Part shown: piece after piece, positions 33,128-44,093 of the stretch
Layout of the letters: each line of letters opens with the position of its first letter
Numbering within the stretch: the first letter of the stretch is position 1
Made by a program: the position numbers and the translations under genes
NCBI GenBank assembly: GCA_035691305.1
Contig: DASSJF010000009.1
Location: 1-55,966, forward strand
Source: a bacterium
Lineage (GTDB): Bacteria > Sysuimicrobiota > Sysuimicrobiia > Sysuimicrobiales > Segetimicrobiaceae
Direction: 5' to 3'
Length of the DNA stretch: 55,966 bases
Notes under the pieces: model-generated
Seen by the model: the letters and a program-made list of their open reading frames with translations, nothing else
Database searches by the model: none
Told to the model about the DNA's origin: nothing

Positions 33128-34642
33128 GTGCCGGCCCGGATCGCGGCCATCGACCAGGGGACCACCGGAACCCGCTGTATCGTCTTCGACGACCGCGGGC
33201 GCCCGCTGGCGGGCGCCTACGCCGAGCACCGACAGTCCGCGCCACACCCGGGCTGGCTCGAGCACGACCCCGAAGAGATCTGGGCGGCGACCTGCCGCGT
33301 CGTCGCCGAGGCGCTGGACCGCGCCGCTCCGCCGGGCGGGCCGCTTTCGGCGGTCGGCATCGCGAACCAGCGCGAGACCGTGGTCGTGTGGGAGCGCGCC
33401 ACGGGCCGGCCGGTCTATCCGGCGATCGTCTGGCAGGACACCCGCACGCGCGACGCCTGTGCGGCGCTCGTTCGCGACGGATCGGCGGAGACGATTCGAG
33501 AGCGTACCGGCCTTCCCATGGCGACGTATTTCTCGGCGACGAAGCTCGCCTGGATCCTCGACCACGTCTCCGGCGCGCGCGCCCGCGCCGAGCGCGGCGA
33601 ACTGTGCGCCGGCACGATCGACGCGTGGCTCGTTTGGCGGCTGACCGGCGGGCCCGACGGCGGCGCGCACGTTACGGACGCGACGAACGCCTCGCGAACG
33701 ATGCTGATGGACCTCCGCGCGCGCACGTGGGCGGAGGATCTGCTCGAGATGTTCCGGATCCCGCCGGCGATCCTGCCGGAGATCCGCGCGAGCAGCGCGC
33801 GGTACGGCGAGACGCGCCGCGACGGGCCGTTTCGTGAAGCGGTGACGGTCTGCGCCGCGCTCGGCGATCAGCAGGCCGCGCTCGTCGGCCAGGCGTGCTA
33901 CCGGCCGGGGGACGCGAAGAACACCTACGGCACCGGCTGTTTCCTGCTGCAGCATACCGGGGCCGAACCGGCCCGCAGCGCGGCCGGTCTCGTCTCCACC
34001 GTCGCCTACGTGCTCCCGCCGGACGCGGCGTATGCGCTCGAGGGATCGATCGCGATCGCCGGCGCGGCGGTGCAGTGGCTGCGGGACGACCTGGGCCTGA
34101 TCCGCACGGCCGAGGAGACCGCGGCGCTCGCGGCGTCCGTGCCGGACACCGGCGGCGCGTATTTCGTGCCGGCGTTTTCCGGACTGTTTGCGCCGTACTG
34201 GGACATGACGGCCCGCGGCGCGATCGTCGGGCTCACACGGTACGTGACACGCGCCCATCTCGTTCGCGCCACGCTCGAGGCCATTTGCTATCAGACGCGG
34301 GACGTGGTTGAGGCGATGCAGCGCGAGACCGGCCTGCGGCTTTCGGCGCTGCGCGTCGACGGCGGCGCCTCGCGCAACGATGTGCTGATGCAGTTGCAGG
34401 CGGACCTGCTGGGATTCCCCATCGTGCGCGCCGCCGTGGGCGAGACCACCGCGCTGGGGGCCGCCTACGCCGCGGGTCTCGCGCAAGGCGTGTGGGAGTC
34501 GATCGAGGCCGCGGGCGCGGGGTGGGCCGCCGACCGGACGTTCCGGCCGGCGATCTCCGCCGCCGAGCGGGACGAGCGTTACGCGGGCTGGCGGCGCGCG
34601 GTGGACCGCGCGCGCGGATGGACCAAGGGGGCGCAGCCGTGA
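33128..34642 (+). CDS. glpK: glycerol kinase
   Basis: A 504-residue FGGY kinase at the standard length: ATP loop [28 protein letters not shown] with IVWQDTRT (glycerol-binding Arg/Glu), [14 protein letters not shown], and the C-terminal FGGY signature [19 protein letters not shown]. It phosphorylates glycerol to G3P; with ugpQ and ugpAEB it completes a glycerol-headgroup scavenging unit. The Ugp route delivers G3P directly, so GlpK covers free glycerol. No glpF or glpD is next to it. GTG 33128; the stop overlaps the PHP gene. Confidence 0.95.
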   Translation: MPARIAAIDQGTTGTRCIVFDDRGRPLAGAYAEHRQSAPHPGWLEHDPEEIWAATCRVVAEALDRAAPPGGPLSAVGIANQRETVVVWERATGRPVYPAIVWQDTRTRDACAALVRDGSAETIRERTGLPMATYFSATKLAWILDHVSGARARAERGELCAGTIDAWLVWRLTGGPDGGAHVTDATNASRTMLMDLRARTWAEDLLEMFRIPPAILPEIRASSARYGETRRDGPFREAVTVCAALGDQQAALVGQACYRPGDAKNTYGTGCFLLQHTGAEPARSAAGLVSTVAYVLPPDAAYALEGSIAIAGAAVQWLRDDLGLIRTAEETAALAASVPDTGGAYFVPAFSGLFAPYWDMTARGAIVGLTRYVTRAHLVRATLEAICYQTRDVVEAMQRETGLRLSALRVDGGASRNDVLMQLQADLLGFPIVRAAVGETTALGAAYAAGLAQGVWESIEAAGAGWAADRTFRPAISAAERDERYAGWRRAVDRARGWTKGAQP

Positions 34643-35553
34643 GCCGATTGCTCAATCCGTTTTCGCGTCCGGGACGGTGGTACCGCGGCGTCTGGCACTG
34701 CCACACGACCGAGTCCGACGGCGCGCGCTCGGGCGACGACGTCGTGGCGTGGTACGCGCAACGCGGCTATGACTTTCTCTCGATCACCGACCACAATCGC
34801 GTGACGGCTCCGCCGAAGTCCGCGGCCACCGGGAAGCTCGTCCTGGTGCCGGGAGTCGAGGTCGATGCCGGCCGGACCGGCGTCGGCACCGCGTATCATA
34901 TCCTCGGCATCGGGCTGCGCGAGATGATCGACGTGCCGAGAGACACCGCCGCGCGGTACGCGATGCCGGCCCAGAGCGTGGTCGACCGCCTGCGCGCCGC
35001 GGGCGCCGTCGTGTTCGTCGCGCACCCGTACTGGACCGGGATCGTCGCCGACGACCTCGTGCCGCTGCGGGATATCGCGGGGATCGAGGTCTACAACGCG
35101 AACGTCGACGAGGATATCCGGAAAGGGTACAGCAGCGTGCACTGGGACGACTGTCTCGCACGCCGCCGGCCGCTGCTGGGCGCCGCCAACGACGACGCCC
35201 ACTGGAAGTTTGCCGATCACGGCAAAGGCTGGACGATGCTGCGGGCGGAGGCGCTCACGCCCGCCGCCGTGACGGAGGGGCTGGCCGCGGGGTCCTTCTA
35301 CGCATCGACCGGGGTCGTGCTCGAGGACGTAACCCTCGACGGCGGGACCGCCGCGGTGCGCATCGCCCCGCCGGGCGCGACCGAAGTCCGGTTCGTCTGC
35401 GACACGCGCTGGGGCGGGCGCGTCCAGGGCGACGGCGCGCCCCTCCGCGAGGCGTCGTTCGCGCTGCGGGGGCGGGAACAGTATCTCCGGATCGAGGTGG
35501 TGGCGCCGGACGGCGGGATGGCCTGGACCAACCCGCTGTTCGTGGAGCGATGA
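34639..35553 (+). CDS. PHP-domain metal-dependent phosphoesterase
   Basis: A 304-residue protein with the four PHP metal motifs: [30 protein letters not shown] and ANDDAHW. The last 80 residues form an all-beta domain ([22 protein letters not shown]). Related proteins hydrolyse phosphodiesters or phosphoesters with Mn/Zn/Fe ions; the substrate here is unknown. GTG 34639 overlaps glpK by 4 nt, so a job in glycerol-phosphate turnover is plausible (inference). Confidence 0.85.
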   Translation: MSRLLNPFSRPGRWYRGVWHCHTTESDGARSGDDVVAWYAQRGYDFLSITDHNRVTAPPKSAATGKLVLVPGVEVDAGRTGVGTAYHILGIGLREMIDVPRDTAARYAMPAQSVVDRLRAAGAVVFVAHPYWTGIVADDLVPLRDIAGIEVYNANVDEDIRKGYSSVHWDDCLARRRPLLGAANDDAHWKFADHGKGWTMLRAEALTPAAVTEGLAAGSFYASTGVVLEDVTLDGGTAAVRIAPPGATEVRFVCDTRWGGRVQGDGAPLREASFALRGREQYLRIEVVAPDGGMAWTNPLFVER

Positions 35554-35574
35554 GCGCCCCGCACGTCGTGCCGG

Positions 35575-36264
35575 CTATATCGCCTCCTCCACCGCCCGGA
35601 CGAACCGCGCCGTAATCGCATCCGGCATCGTGATCGCGCGCCCGACGACGACGGCCCACGCGCCGGCGCGGCGCGCCGCGGCGGCGTCCTCCGGCGTCTG
35701 AATCCGCCCCTCGGCGACGACCGGCACGGACACACGCGCGGCCAGTTCTTCGACCAGGCGCAGATCCGGGCCGGGCATCTGCCGGCTGTGCGGCGTGTAG
35801 CCGGCCATCGTCGTTGCCACGACGTCGGCGCCGGCCGCCTCGGCGGTCGCGCCTTCGTCGGCCGTCGACACGTCGGCCATGACCAGCACGCCGCATTCGG
35901 CGTGGAGCCGCGCGATGAGCTGGGGGAGCGGGTCGCCGTGCCGGGCGCGCTCGCGCGTGGCCTGCACGGCCACGATTTCAGCGCCGGCCCGCGCGATCGC
36001 CTGCGCGTCCTCAAACGCCGGCGTGATGTAGAGCGGCGAGCCCGCCCGCCGCTTGAACAGTCCGACGATCGGCACGCGCACCCGGGCCCGCGTCGCCGCC
36101 ACATCCTCGGGCGAGTCGATCCGCAACCCGGCCGCGCCGCCGATCGCGGCGCACTCCGCCAGCGCGGCGATGATGTCCGAGCGGCGGAGCGGGCTCGGAG
36201 CGACGGCCTGGCAGGAGACGATCAGACGGCCGCGCAGCGACTCGAGCAGCGGCGGCGTCTTCAC
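35575..36264 (-). CDS. nanE: N-acetylmannosamine-6-phosphate 2-epimerase
   Basis: A 229-residue TIM-barrel epimerase: LIVSCQAVAPSPL at the N-terminus, GAAGLRID, VGLFKRR (catalytic Lys in the position of GLIKR), VMADVSTADEG (Asp/Glu partner) and PVVAEGRIQTPEDA with GAWAVVVGRAIT. It converts ManNAc-6-P to GlcNAc-6-P, the substrate of NagA. It is the last gene of the minus-strand amino-sugar operon, 12 bp after the kinase. Confidence 0.93.
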   Translation of the reverse strand: MKTPPLLESLRGRLIVSCQAVAPSPLRRSDIIAALAECAAIGGAAGLRIDSPEDVAATRARVRVPIVGLFKRRAGSPLYITPAFEDAQAIARAGAEIVAVQATRERARHGDPLPQLIARLHAECGVLVMADVSTADEGATAEAAGADVVATTMAGYTPHSRQMPGPDLRLVEELAARVSVPVVAEGRIQTPEDAAAARRAGAWAVVVGRAITMPDAITARFVRAVEEAI

Positions 36265-36276
36265 GGTGTTCGGCGC

Positions 36277-37287
36277 TCAGGCACGTCCGCCGGCCGGGGC
36301 TCCGACCAGGCGGAGCTCCCACGTCGCGGCGAGCAGTGCGAGCACGGCGGGCGAAAGCGGCAGGCCGGCCGCGCGCATCGAAAGCAGCACCGCGCCGGCC
36401 GCCGGCTCCAGCCGCGGCGGCACCAGTATCGCCGCCGGCGCCGTTCGGGCGAGGGCCTCGCCGAGCGGGCGCAGGATCGTGCGGCCGGCTTCGAAGACGC
36501 CGCCGACCGGCCCGACCGCGACCGGGCCGTCGGGCCAGCGCAGTTTCGCGATCACGGCGGCCGCCAGGCGGGCGAGCGCCGCGGCCGCCTCCTCCATGAG
36601 ACGGCGCCCCACCGCGTCGTGCTCTTCCGCGGCGCGCGCCACGACGCGCGAGAGGGCCGCGATCCTCGAGCGGTCGATCCGTCCCTCGTAGAACGCCATC
36701 GGAATGTCGGCCGCCGGCATGCCCGCGGCGTCGCCGAGGCGCTCGCCCAGCACGGTCGGCTCGCCGGTCCCGTCGCGGGCGTGGAGCGCCGCGCGCACCC
36801 CGCCGCAGCCGATCGAGAATCCGCTGCCGTCGTCTCCGAAGATGTAGCCCCAGCCGCCGGCGCGCGCCCGGCCGCCGTGCGGATCCTCACCGTACGCGAC
36901 CGATCCCGTGCCGGCGATCACGATGACGCCCGGGCGTCCGGCCAGGGCGCCGGCGCGGGCGATGACCGCGTCGTTTTCAATGCGGACGAGCGCCGCCTCG
37001 AGCGTTTCGCGGACGACCTCGGCGAACACGCGGGCCTGCTCCGTGTCCCGCGTGATGCCGGTCATCCCGAACTGCGCCGCGCGAAACTTTACATGCCCGA
37101 GTCCGGCGGCGGCGAGCGCGTGTCCGACCCCGTCGCGCACGGCCGCCCGGGCGCGTTCACGGCCGCCCGGGGCCAGGATGTGGTTGCTCGGGCCGGCGTG
37201 CCCGATGCCGAGGACTGCGCCGTCGGCGCTGGCCACCGCGCAGGCCGTGCCCGACGCGCCCCCGTCGACGCCGAGAAAATAGTCCAT
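36277..37287 (-). CDS. BadF/BcrA-family N-acetylglucosamine/N-acetylmuramic acid kinase
   Basis: A 336-residue ASKHA kinase: FLGVDGGASGTACAVASADG (phosphate 1), PGVIVIAGTGSVAYGE (phosphate 2), GGWGYIFGDDGSGFSIG and a C-terminal VAVGPVGGVFEAGR adenosine loop. This matches GlcNAc kinases and MurK of the BadF/BcrA/BcrD group, which act on GlcNAc and/or MurNAc. The operon context (anmK, murQ, nanE) makes an amino-sugar substrate very likely. ATG 37287 is the family start (MDYFLGVDGG). Confidence 0.88.
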   Translation of the reverse strand: MDYFLGVDGGASGTACAVASADGAVLGIGHAGPSNHILAPGGRERARAAVRDGVGHALAAAGLGHVKFRAAQFGMTGITRDTEQARVFAEVVRETLEAALVRIENDAVIARAGALAGRPGVIVIAGTGSVAYGEDPHGGRARAGGWGYIFGDDGSGFSIGCGGVRAALHARDGTGEPTVLGERLGDAAGMPAADIPMAFYEGRIDRSRIAALSRVVARAAEEHDAVGRRLMEEAAAALARLAAAVIAKLRWPDGPVAVGPVGGVFEAGRTILRPLGEALARTAPAAILVPPRLEPAAGAVLLSMRAAGLPLSPAVLALLAATWELRLVGAPAGGRA

Positions 37288-37337
37288 CGGGTGCGGCTTC
37301 GTGGGGGCCGGAAGGCGGTCCTTCCGCGGAGCAGGAT

Positions 37338-38459
37338 CTAGGCGATGGCGCGCGCGACCGCCGCGGCGATCTCCGGCCGCAGGCTGATGATGCCGGTGCG
37401 GTCGCGCCCGAGATGGACCGCGTTGCTCAGCACCACGATCGCGAGATCCCGTTCCGGATCCATCACGATGGACGTGCCGGTGAAGCCCGTGTGGCCGAAC
37501 GCGCGCGGCGAGAGCGCGTCTCGCCACCACCCCTGGCCGCCGGTGAGCGCCCACCCGAGCCCGCGGACGTTCGGCGGGGGTGTCTGCGGCGCGACCGCCG
37601 TCTCGACCAGCGCGGGCTCGAGCACCCGCTGGTGCGGGCCCCGGCCGCCGGCGAGCCACATCCGCGCGTAGGCGAGCATGTCGTCCACCGTGCCGAAGAG
37701 TCCCGCGTGGCCCGACACGCCGCCCATCGCGTGGGCGTTGCTGTCGTGCACTTCGCCCCAGATGAGATACCGCCGCCAGGTGTGGCGGCGGCCGGCGGCG
37801 GCCCACTGCGCACCCTGGGTCATCTGCTGCTCGATGGTCGTCCCGTCTTCGGTCGGCGCGATCGCGGGATCGCCGCCGGCCGGCGCGGCGCGCACCGGCC
37901 GATACCCGGTGTGCGCCATCCCGAGGGGCCGGAAGAGGCGATCCTGTACCAGCGCGTCGAGCGGCGCGCCGAACTTGCGCCGGACGATTTCGCCGAGCAG
38001 GACAAAGCCGATGTCGCTGTAGGTCACCCGCGAGCCCGGCCGGGCCTCGAGCGGCGTGGCCGCCGCGCCGCGGACGATCGCGTCGCCCCCCATCGTGCGC
38101 AGATAGAACGGAATCCACGCCGGCAGCCCCGACGTGTGCGTCAGCAGCTGCCGGAGCGTGATGTTCCGGTGGGGGCACTCGGGGAGGTGGTCCGGCACCG
38201 GATCGTCGAGCGCAACGCGGCCTTCCGCCACCGCCTGCAGCACGAGCGGCAGCGTGGCGGTCACCTTCGTCAAAGACGCCAGATCGTAAATCGTCTCCGG
38301 CGTGGCGGCAGGCGCCCAATCACGCGCCGCCGTGCGGCCGGCGGCGCGGCGGACCGCGACCTCGCCTCGCCACAGCACCCCCAGTACCGCGCCGGGATAC
38401 GCGACGCCGGCGGCGTCCTCGAGACGGCGGATCGCCTCGGCGAACCGGCCGGCGCTCAC
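37338..38459 (-). CDS. class C beta-lactamase-fold serine hydrolase, candidate MurNAc-peptide amidase
   Basis: A 373-residue cytosolic serine hydrolase (PF00144 type) with the active Ser-Lys in DLASLTKVTATL, Tyr in RVTYSDIGFVLLGE and the third motif FGHTGFTGTS (HTG box). There is no signal peptide. GTG 38459 is chosen because homology begins there; an ORF start at 38552 would overlap anmK. In Bacillus, the MurNAc operon carries a protein of this same fold (YbbE/AmiE) that cuts peptides from MurNAc, so that function is a reasoned inference here; an esterase or D-aminopeptidase is possible. Confidence 0.8.
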   Translation of the reverse strand: MSAGRFAEAIRRLEDAAGVAYPGAVLGVLWRGEVAVRRAAGRTAARDWAPAATPETIYDLASLTKVTATLPLVLQAVAEGRVALDDPVPDHLPECPHRNITLRQLLTHTSGLPAWIPFYLRTMGGDAIVRGAAATPLEARPGSRVTYSDIGFVLLGEIVRRKFGAPLDALVQDRLFRPLGMAHTGYRPVRAAPAGGDPAIAPTEDGTTIEQQMTQGAQWAAAGRRHTWRRYLIWGEVHDSNAHAMGGVSGHAGLFGTVDDMLAYARMWLAGGRGPHQRVLEPALVETAVAPQTPPPNVRGLGWALTGGQGWWRDALSPRAFGHTGFTGTSIVMDPERDLAIVVLSNAVHLGRDRTGIISLRPEIAAAVARAIA

Positions 38460-38487
38460 GGCGCCCGCGGCGGGACGGCGGCCCGGA

Positions 38488-39702
38488 TCACGCCTTCGGC
38501 CGGTTGATCGGCGGCCACGTCCAGGTGCCGAGAATCGCGGGGTACTTGGCACCGGTCACCCGCGGCAGGGCGCCGGGCCGGCCCATCAGGCTCGCGTGTC
38601 CCAGCAGCGCAAAGGCCAGCGCTTCCTTGGCGTCGCCCGGGATGCCGACGTCGTCGATGCGGCGTACACGGATCGGCGCGACTGCCTCGGCCAGGCGCGC
38701 CATCAGCACCGGATTGCGCGTTCCGCCGCCGGAGGCGATCAACTCCTCCACCGAGTGCGCCGGCGCCACGTACCGCCGGATGTTCCAGGCGATCGAGTCC
38801 GCGGAGAACGCCGTCGCGGTGGCGATCAGGTCGTCCGGCGGGACGTCGCCCCACCGCGCGAGCAGCGCGCGAAGAAACGCCGCCCCGTACTGTTCGTGCC
38901 CGGCGGTCTTGGGCGGCGGGGCGGTGACGAACGGATCCCGCATCAGCTCCGCCAGAACGTCGGCGCGCACCGTGCCCCGCGCCGCGCGGCGGCCGTCGCG
39001 GTCCATGCGCTCCTCGCCGCCGGAGAAGTGCCGGACGAGCCCGTCGATCACCATGTTGGAGGGTCCGGTGTCGAACGCGTAAACGTCGTCCCGGCGCGGG
39101 TGCGGCGGCAGGACGGTGAAGTTCGCAATGCCGCCCAGGTTGAGCGCGATGCGTCCGTAGGGCGCGCCGAGCAGCAGCAGGTCGGCGTACGGGACGAACG
39201 GCGCGGCCTGTCCGCCCGCGGCGATGTCCGCGGAGCGGAAGTCCGCGACGACCGGGCGGCCGGTCCGCGCGGCGATGACGGCCGGTTCGGCGATCTGCAT
39301 CGTCGCGGCGCGGCTCCAGCGGTCGGCCGGATCCGGGACCCCGACGTGAGCCACGGTCTGGCCGTGCGACGCGATGAGATCCACGCCGTCGAGCCCCGCT
39401 TCGGCGGCCCCCGCGACGGCGCGCGCCGCTTCGGCAAACAGCTCGCCGAGCAGATACGAGAGCTGCGCCAGCGACTGCGTCGTGAGCGGCTCGATGACCG
39501 CGTGCAGCACGCGCTCGCGCACCTGCTCGGGGAACGGTGTCATCCGGAAGTCCCGCAGCGCCACCCGCGGCCGGTCCGGGTCCGCCCCGGTCGTGATGTC
39601 GGCGAGCGACGCCGCGATCCCGTCCGCGGAGGTCCCCGAGATTAGTCCCACGATGCGCTTCGTCGGCTTCGCGATCAGCGCGTCGAGCCAGGGCCACCCC
39701 AT
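38488..39702 (-). CDS. anmK: 1,6-anhydro-N-acetylmuramic acid kinase
   Basis: A 404-residue AnmK, slightly longer than E. coli's. It has GLISGTSADGIAASLADI at the N-terminus (the usual GTSxDGxD with Ala for Asp at the last site), DLIASHGQTVAHVGV, FRSADIAAGGQAAPFVPY, LNLGGIANFTVLP, DTGPSNMVIDG and ELIASGGGTRNPVLM. The enzyme hydrolyses the anhydro bond and adds phosphate to give MurNAc-6-P, feeding MurQ directly. ATG 39702 shares one base with the murQ stop, so the two are translationally coupled. Confidence 0.95.
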   Translation of the reverse strand: MGWPWLDALIAKPTKRIVGLISGTSADGIAASLADITTGADPDRPRVALRDFRMTPFPEQVRERVLHAVIEPLTTQSLAQLSYLLGELFAEAARAVAGAAEAGLDGVDLIASHGQTVAHVGVPDPADRWSRAATMQIAEPAVIAARTGRPVVADFRSADIAAGGQAAPFVPYADLLLLGAPYGRIALNLGGIANFTVLPPHPRRDDVYAFDTGPSNMVIDGLVRHFSGGEERMDRDGRRAARGTVRADVLAELMRDPFVTAPPPKTAGHEQYGAAFLRALLARWGDVPPDDLIATATAFSADSIAWNIRRYVAPAHSVEELIASGGGTRNPVLMARLAEAVAPIRVRRIDDVGIPGDAKEALAFALLGHASLMGRPGALPRVTGAKYPAILGTWTWPPINRPKA

Positions 39703-40601
39703 CAGTCCGCCTCCCCCAGTGCCCGGCGGAGCGATCCGCCGCCGCGGCGGAGTCGGTCCGCCGCCGCTTCCGCGTCCACGCCGAGCCGCAGCATCACGAT
39801 CGCGACCGGCACGCGCCCGCCGGCCTGCGCGAGCGCCGCCGCCGCCCGGTCCTCCCCCGATCGGGACGCCGCGGCCACGATGCGGGCCGCACGGCGCCGC
39901 AATTTCGAGTTTGTCGCGCGCAGATCGACCATCAAGTTGCCGTAGACCTTGCCCAGGCGGACCATCGCGAGGGTGCTCAGCATGTTGAGGACGAGCTTCT
40001 GCGCCGTGCCGGCCTTGAGACGCGTGCTGCCCGCGATGACCTCGGGGCCGACCACCGGGACGATCGCGAGATCGCACGCGGCCTCCAGCGACGAGCCCGG
40101 GTTGCACGCGACGCCGGCCGTCCACGCGCCGCGTTCGCGCGCGCGGCGGACCGCGGCGACCGTGAACGGCGTTTCGCCGCTCGCGGCGACGCCGACGACG
40201 ACGTCGGTCGCGCCCACGCGCCGCGCGTCCATTTCGCGCGCGCCGGCCGCCGCGTCGTCCTCGGCGCCTTCGACCGACTCGGTCATCGCCCGCTCGCCGC
40301 CCGCGATGACCGCCTGCACCGTCTCGGGGTCCGTGCCGAACGTCGGCGGGCACTCCGCGGCGTCGAGGGCGGCGAGCCGGCCGCTCGTGCCGGCGCCCAC
40401 GTAGAGCAGCCGGCCGCCGCGCGCGAGCGCCTCGGCGATCCGGGCGGCCGCGGTCGCGACGGCCGGCAGCGCGGCCGCGACCGCCGCCGGCACGCGGCGG
40501 TCCTCGGCGTTCATGAGACGCGCCTGCTCGAGCACCGGGAGCAGGTCGAGGTCCCGCGTCGCCGGGTTGGCGGCTTCGGTGTTGCGCTCAGGCGCGGACA
40601 T
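39702..40601 (-). CDS. murQ: N-acetylmuramic acid 6-phosphate etherase
   Basis: A 299-residue SIS-domain etherase: N-terminal ERNTEAANPATRDLD (typical TExxNPxxxxLD), YVGAGTSGRLAALDAAECPPTF, GGERAMTESVEGAEDD with the catalytic acidic residues, GVAASGETPFTVAAV, GSTRLKAGTAQKLVLNMLST and GKVYGNLMVDLRATNSKL. It removes D-lactate from MurNAc-6-P to give GlcNAc-6-P. ATG 40601 with GGAGGA 6 nt upstream. It follows dppC by 30 bp and overlaps anmK by 1 nt. Confidence 0.97.
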   Translation of the reverse strand: MSAPERNTEAANPATRDLDLLPVLEQARLMNAEDRRVPAAVAAALPAVATAAARIAEALARGGRLLYVGAGTSGRLAALDAAECPPTFGTDPETVQAVIAGGERAMTESVEGAEDDAAAGAREMDARRVGATDVVVGVAASGETPFTVAAVRRARERGAWTAGVACNPGSSLEAACDLAIVPVVGPEVIAGSTRLKAGTAQKLVLNMLSTLAMVRLGKVYGNLMVDLRATNSKLRRRAARIVAAASRSGEDRAAAALAQAGGRVPVAIVMLRLGVDAEAAADRLRRGGGSLRRALGEAD

Positions 40602-40631
40602 CGCGGCTCCTCCGGACTATCGAGTGGCGGA

Positions 40632-41530
<899 letters not shown>

Positions 41531-41534
<4 letters not shown>

Positions 41535-42481
41535 CCGTACCGCACGCGAGGATCGACGAGGGCGTACGTCAGGTCGACCGCGAGGTTCACCAGGACGAAC
41601 AGCAGGGCGATCACGAGCACGACGCCCTGCACCACCGGGTAGTCGCGCTGGTCGATCGCCGCGAGCGCGAGCCGGCCCATGCCGGGCAGGGCGAAGACCT
41701 CCTCGATGACGACGGTCCCGCCGAGCAGGTAGCCGGCCTGGAACCCGACGACGGTGATCACCGGGATCAGCGCGTTGCGCAGGACGTGCCGGTAGAGGAC
41801 CAACTGCTCGCGGAGCCCCTTGGCGCGCGCCGTGCGCACGTAGTCGTGCCCGAGCACTTCGAGCAGCGACGAGCGAATAAACCGCATCATGACCGCGGCG
41901 AGCGCGATCCCAAGCGAGAACGACGGCAGCAGCATCACGGCGAGGTTGCGGACCGGATCCGCGAAGAAACCGACGTAGATTCCGATCGACGCGATCGACC
42001 CGACGTTGCCCAGCGCCAGCAGCATCATCGTGGCGAGCCAGAAGTTCGGGATGCTGAGGCCGGCGAGCCCGCCGAGCTGGATCGCCGCGTCGACGGCCGA
42101 CCCCCGGCGCAGGGCGGCGGAGATCCCGATGGGGACGGCGATGACGAGGGCGATCACGAGAGCGAGCAGCGTGATCTCGCCGCTGAGCGGCAGCCGGCGC
42201 AGGATGTCCGGCAGGACCGGGCGGCTCGTCCGCAGCGACACCCCGAAGTCCCCCCGCAGCAGGTGCGTGATCCAGTCCACGTACTGCAACGCCAGCGGCT
42301 TGTCGAGGCCGAAGAGCCGCCGCAGCTCGTCCATCTGGGCGGGTGTCATCGCGACCTGCGTGCCGAGGAACATCTGGATCGCGTTGCCGGGCAGGAGGTG
42401 AATGAGGAGAAAGACGACGATCGAAACCCCCCACAGGACGGGGATCAGCGTGAGGAGCCGGCCGGCGAGAAACGCGCTCAG
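41531..42481 (-). CDS. dppB: DppB-type peptide/muropeptide ABC permease with a CTG start
   Basis: A 316-residue permease. The first ATG (42373) lies after the first membrane span, yet the frame continues upstream with LSAFLAGRLLTLIPVLWGVS and IVVFLLIHLLPGN, exactly the conserved DppB N-terminus and span 1. No ATG, GTG or TTG occurs before the stop at 42497-42499. CTG 42481, with GGGAG 9 nt upstream, is therefore my start. Other marks: LFGLDKPLALQYVDWITHLLRGDFG, DYVRTARAKGLREQLVLYRHVLRNALIP and the ending YALVDPRVRYG. Confidence 0.88.
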
Positions 42482-42518
42482 TCCGGCCGGCTCCCGTTAC
42501 CGTCCTCGATCGGCGACG

Positions 42519-44042
42519 CTACCGCGCGACGGACGTCTGCTCCAGGTAATTGAGGGCGCCCGTCGGGATGATCCGGAAGCCCTTCACGTACGTCTGCATC
42601 ACCTGCGACTCCATCGGCGTGTACAGGAACACCGCCGGCGCGCCGGTGACGAGCGCGCGCTCGACGTCGTGGTAGATCGGGAGGCGCTCCGCGACGGTCA
42701 CATGCACGCGGCCGCGGTCGAGCAGCTTGTCGACCGCCGCGTCCTTGAACAGGAAGTTGTTGACCGCGCCGGTGCTGTAGAACGTCCGGTACAGGAACCG
42801 GTCGGGGTCGGGATCGCCGCCGCGCAGCTCCACCATCGAGTCGAAGTCCCGCTTCACCCAGAGGTTGATGTACTGGCCCCACTCCACGTTTTGAATGTTC
42901 GCGTTGAGGCCGACCGCCTTGAGCTGGCTTTGGATCACCTGGGCGACGGCGAGGCCGCCTTCGTACGTCGGCGAGACGGTGATGTTGAAGGACGCGCCGG
43001 CGGCCCCGGCTTCCTGCAGCAGCTGCCGCGCGCGCGCGGGGTTCGCGTGGTACTCGGGAAAGCTCGAAACCGGGAGCGCCCACACCTTGTCCGGCGCCGG
43101 GATCGGGCCGCTCACGACGCCCAGGCCGAACTCCGCGGCGTTGATGATCGCCTGGCGGTCGATCGCGAACGCGATCGCGTCGCGCACCCGCGGGTCGGTA
43201 AACGGCTTCCGGGTCGTGTTGAACGAGAAGATCCGGAGGTTCAGGCTCGGCGCCTGCTGCACGTTGAGCGTGCCGGCGGCCTGCGCCTGCTTGACGACGC
43301 TGCCGTCCGAGATCGTGGCCATGTCGAGGCTGCGCGACCGAAGGCCCGCGAGCAGCGAGGCCTGCTCGGGGATGACCCGGAACACCACTTCGTCGACCCG
43401 GGGCATGCCGCGCTTGAAGTAGCGCGGGTTGCGGGCGAGGCGCATGAAGTTGTCCGGCACCCACTCCGCCAGCATGAACGGCCCGGTGCCGGCCTCGGTC
43501 TTCTGCAAGTCTCCCGCGCGCTCCACCGCGGACCGCTCCACGATCGCGGCGTTGCCGGACGCCAGGCCGGAGAGCAGCGACGCGAGCGGATACTGCAGGT
43601 GGATCCGCACCGTGTACTTGTCCGGCGCCGTCACGCCGTCGATCACGTCGATGTAGGAGCGGCCCGGCGACGCCGTCTTCGGATCGAGGATCCGGTTCAG
43701 CGTGTACACGACGTCCGCGCTCGTCATCTCCGCGCCGTCGTGGAACTGCACGCCGTGTCGCAGATGGAAGACGTAGGTGCGGGCGTCGGGGTTGTCCCAC
43801 GACTCGGCGAGATCGCCGACGACGTGCAGCCCGGCGTCGTACGTGACGAGCTTATTGTAGAGCAGATCGATCCGCCGGAACGACGAAAACGCCGTGACCT
43901 TGTTGGGGTCCAGGCCGACGACCTCCTGGTCCACCCCGAACGTGAGCGTCACCTTGGCGGGCGCCGCGCCGGCCCCCAGAACCGGGACCGACAGCGCCAC
44001 CACGAGCGCCAAAAGCAGCCAGCCGAGCCGTTTCGCGTTCAT
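42519..44042 (-). CDS. DppA/OppA-type substrate-binding protein
   Basis: A 507-residue family-5 binding protein: signal peptide (RLGWLLLALVVALSVPVLGAGA), VVGLDPNKVTAFSSFRRIDLLYNKLVTYD, ESWDNPDARTYVFHLRHGVQFHDG (the family signature), GTGPFMLAEWVPDNFMRLARNP, PRVRDAIAFAIDRQAII, and WGQYINLWVKRDFDSMVE. Dipeptides, oligopeptides and muropeptides are typical ligands. No lipobox Cys is seen. It precedes dppB by 37 bp; no dppD/dppF ATPase gene is present in the window. Confidence 0.9.
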   Translation of the reverse strand: MNAKRLGWLLLALVVALSVPVLGAGAAPAKVTLTFGVDQEVVGLDPNKVTAFSSFRRIDLLYNKLVTYDAGLHVVGDLAESWDNPDARTYVFHLRHGVQFHDGAEMTSADVVYTLNRILDPKTASPGRSYIDVIDGVTAPDKYTVRIHLQYPLASLLSGLASGNAAIVERSAVERAGDLQKTEAGTGPFMLAEWVPDNFMRLARNPRYFKRGMPRVDEVVFRVIPEQASLLAGLRSRSLDMATISDGSVVKQAQAAGTLNVQQAPSLNLRIFSFNTTRKPFTDPRVRDAIAFAIDRQAIINAAEFGLGVVSGPIPAPDKVWALPVSSFPEYHANPARARQLLQEAGAAGASFNITVSPTYEGGLAVAQVIQSQLKAVGLNANIQNVEWGQYINLWVKRDFDSMVELRGGDPDPDRFLYRTFYSTGAVNNFLFKDAAVDKLLDRGRVHVTVAERLPIYHDVERALVTGAPAVFLYTPMESQVMQTYVKGFRIIPTGALNYLEQTSVAR

Positions 44043-44093
44043 ACCGCACCCCCACAGTGTGGCACGCCACCCGCTTCCCGATCGCCGGGCAGT

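Noticed and set aside
37288-38319. N-terminal extension of the BadF kinase frame
   Set aside because: Overlaps the serine hydrolase gene out of frame; kinase homology begins exactly at ATG 37287.
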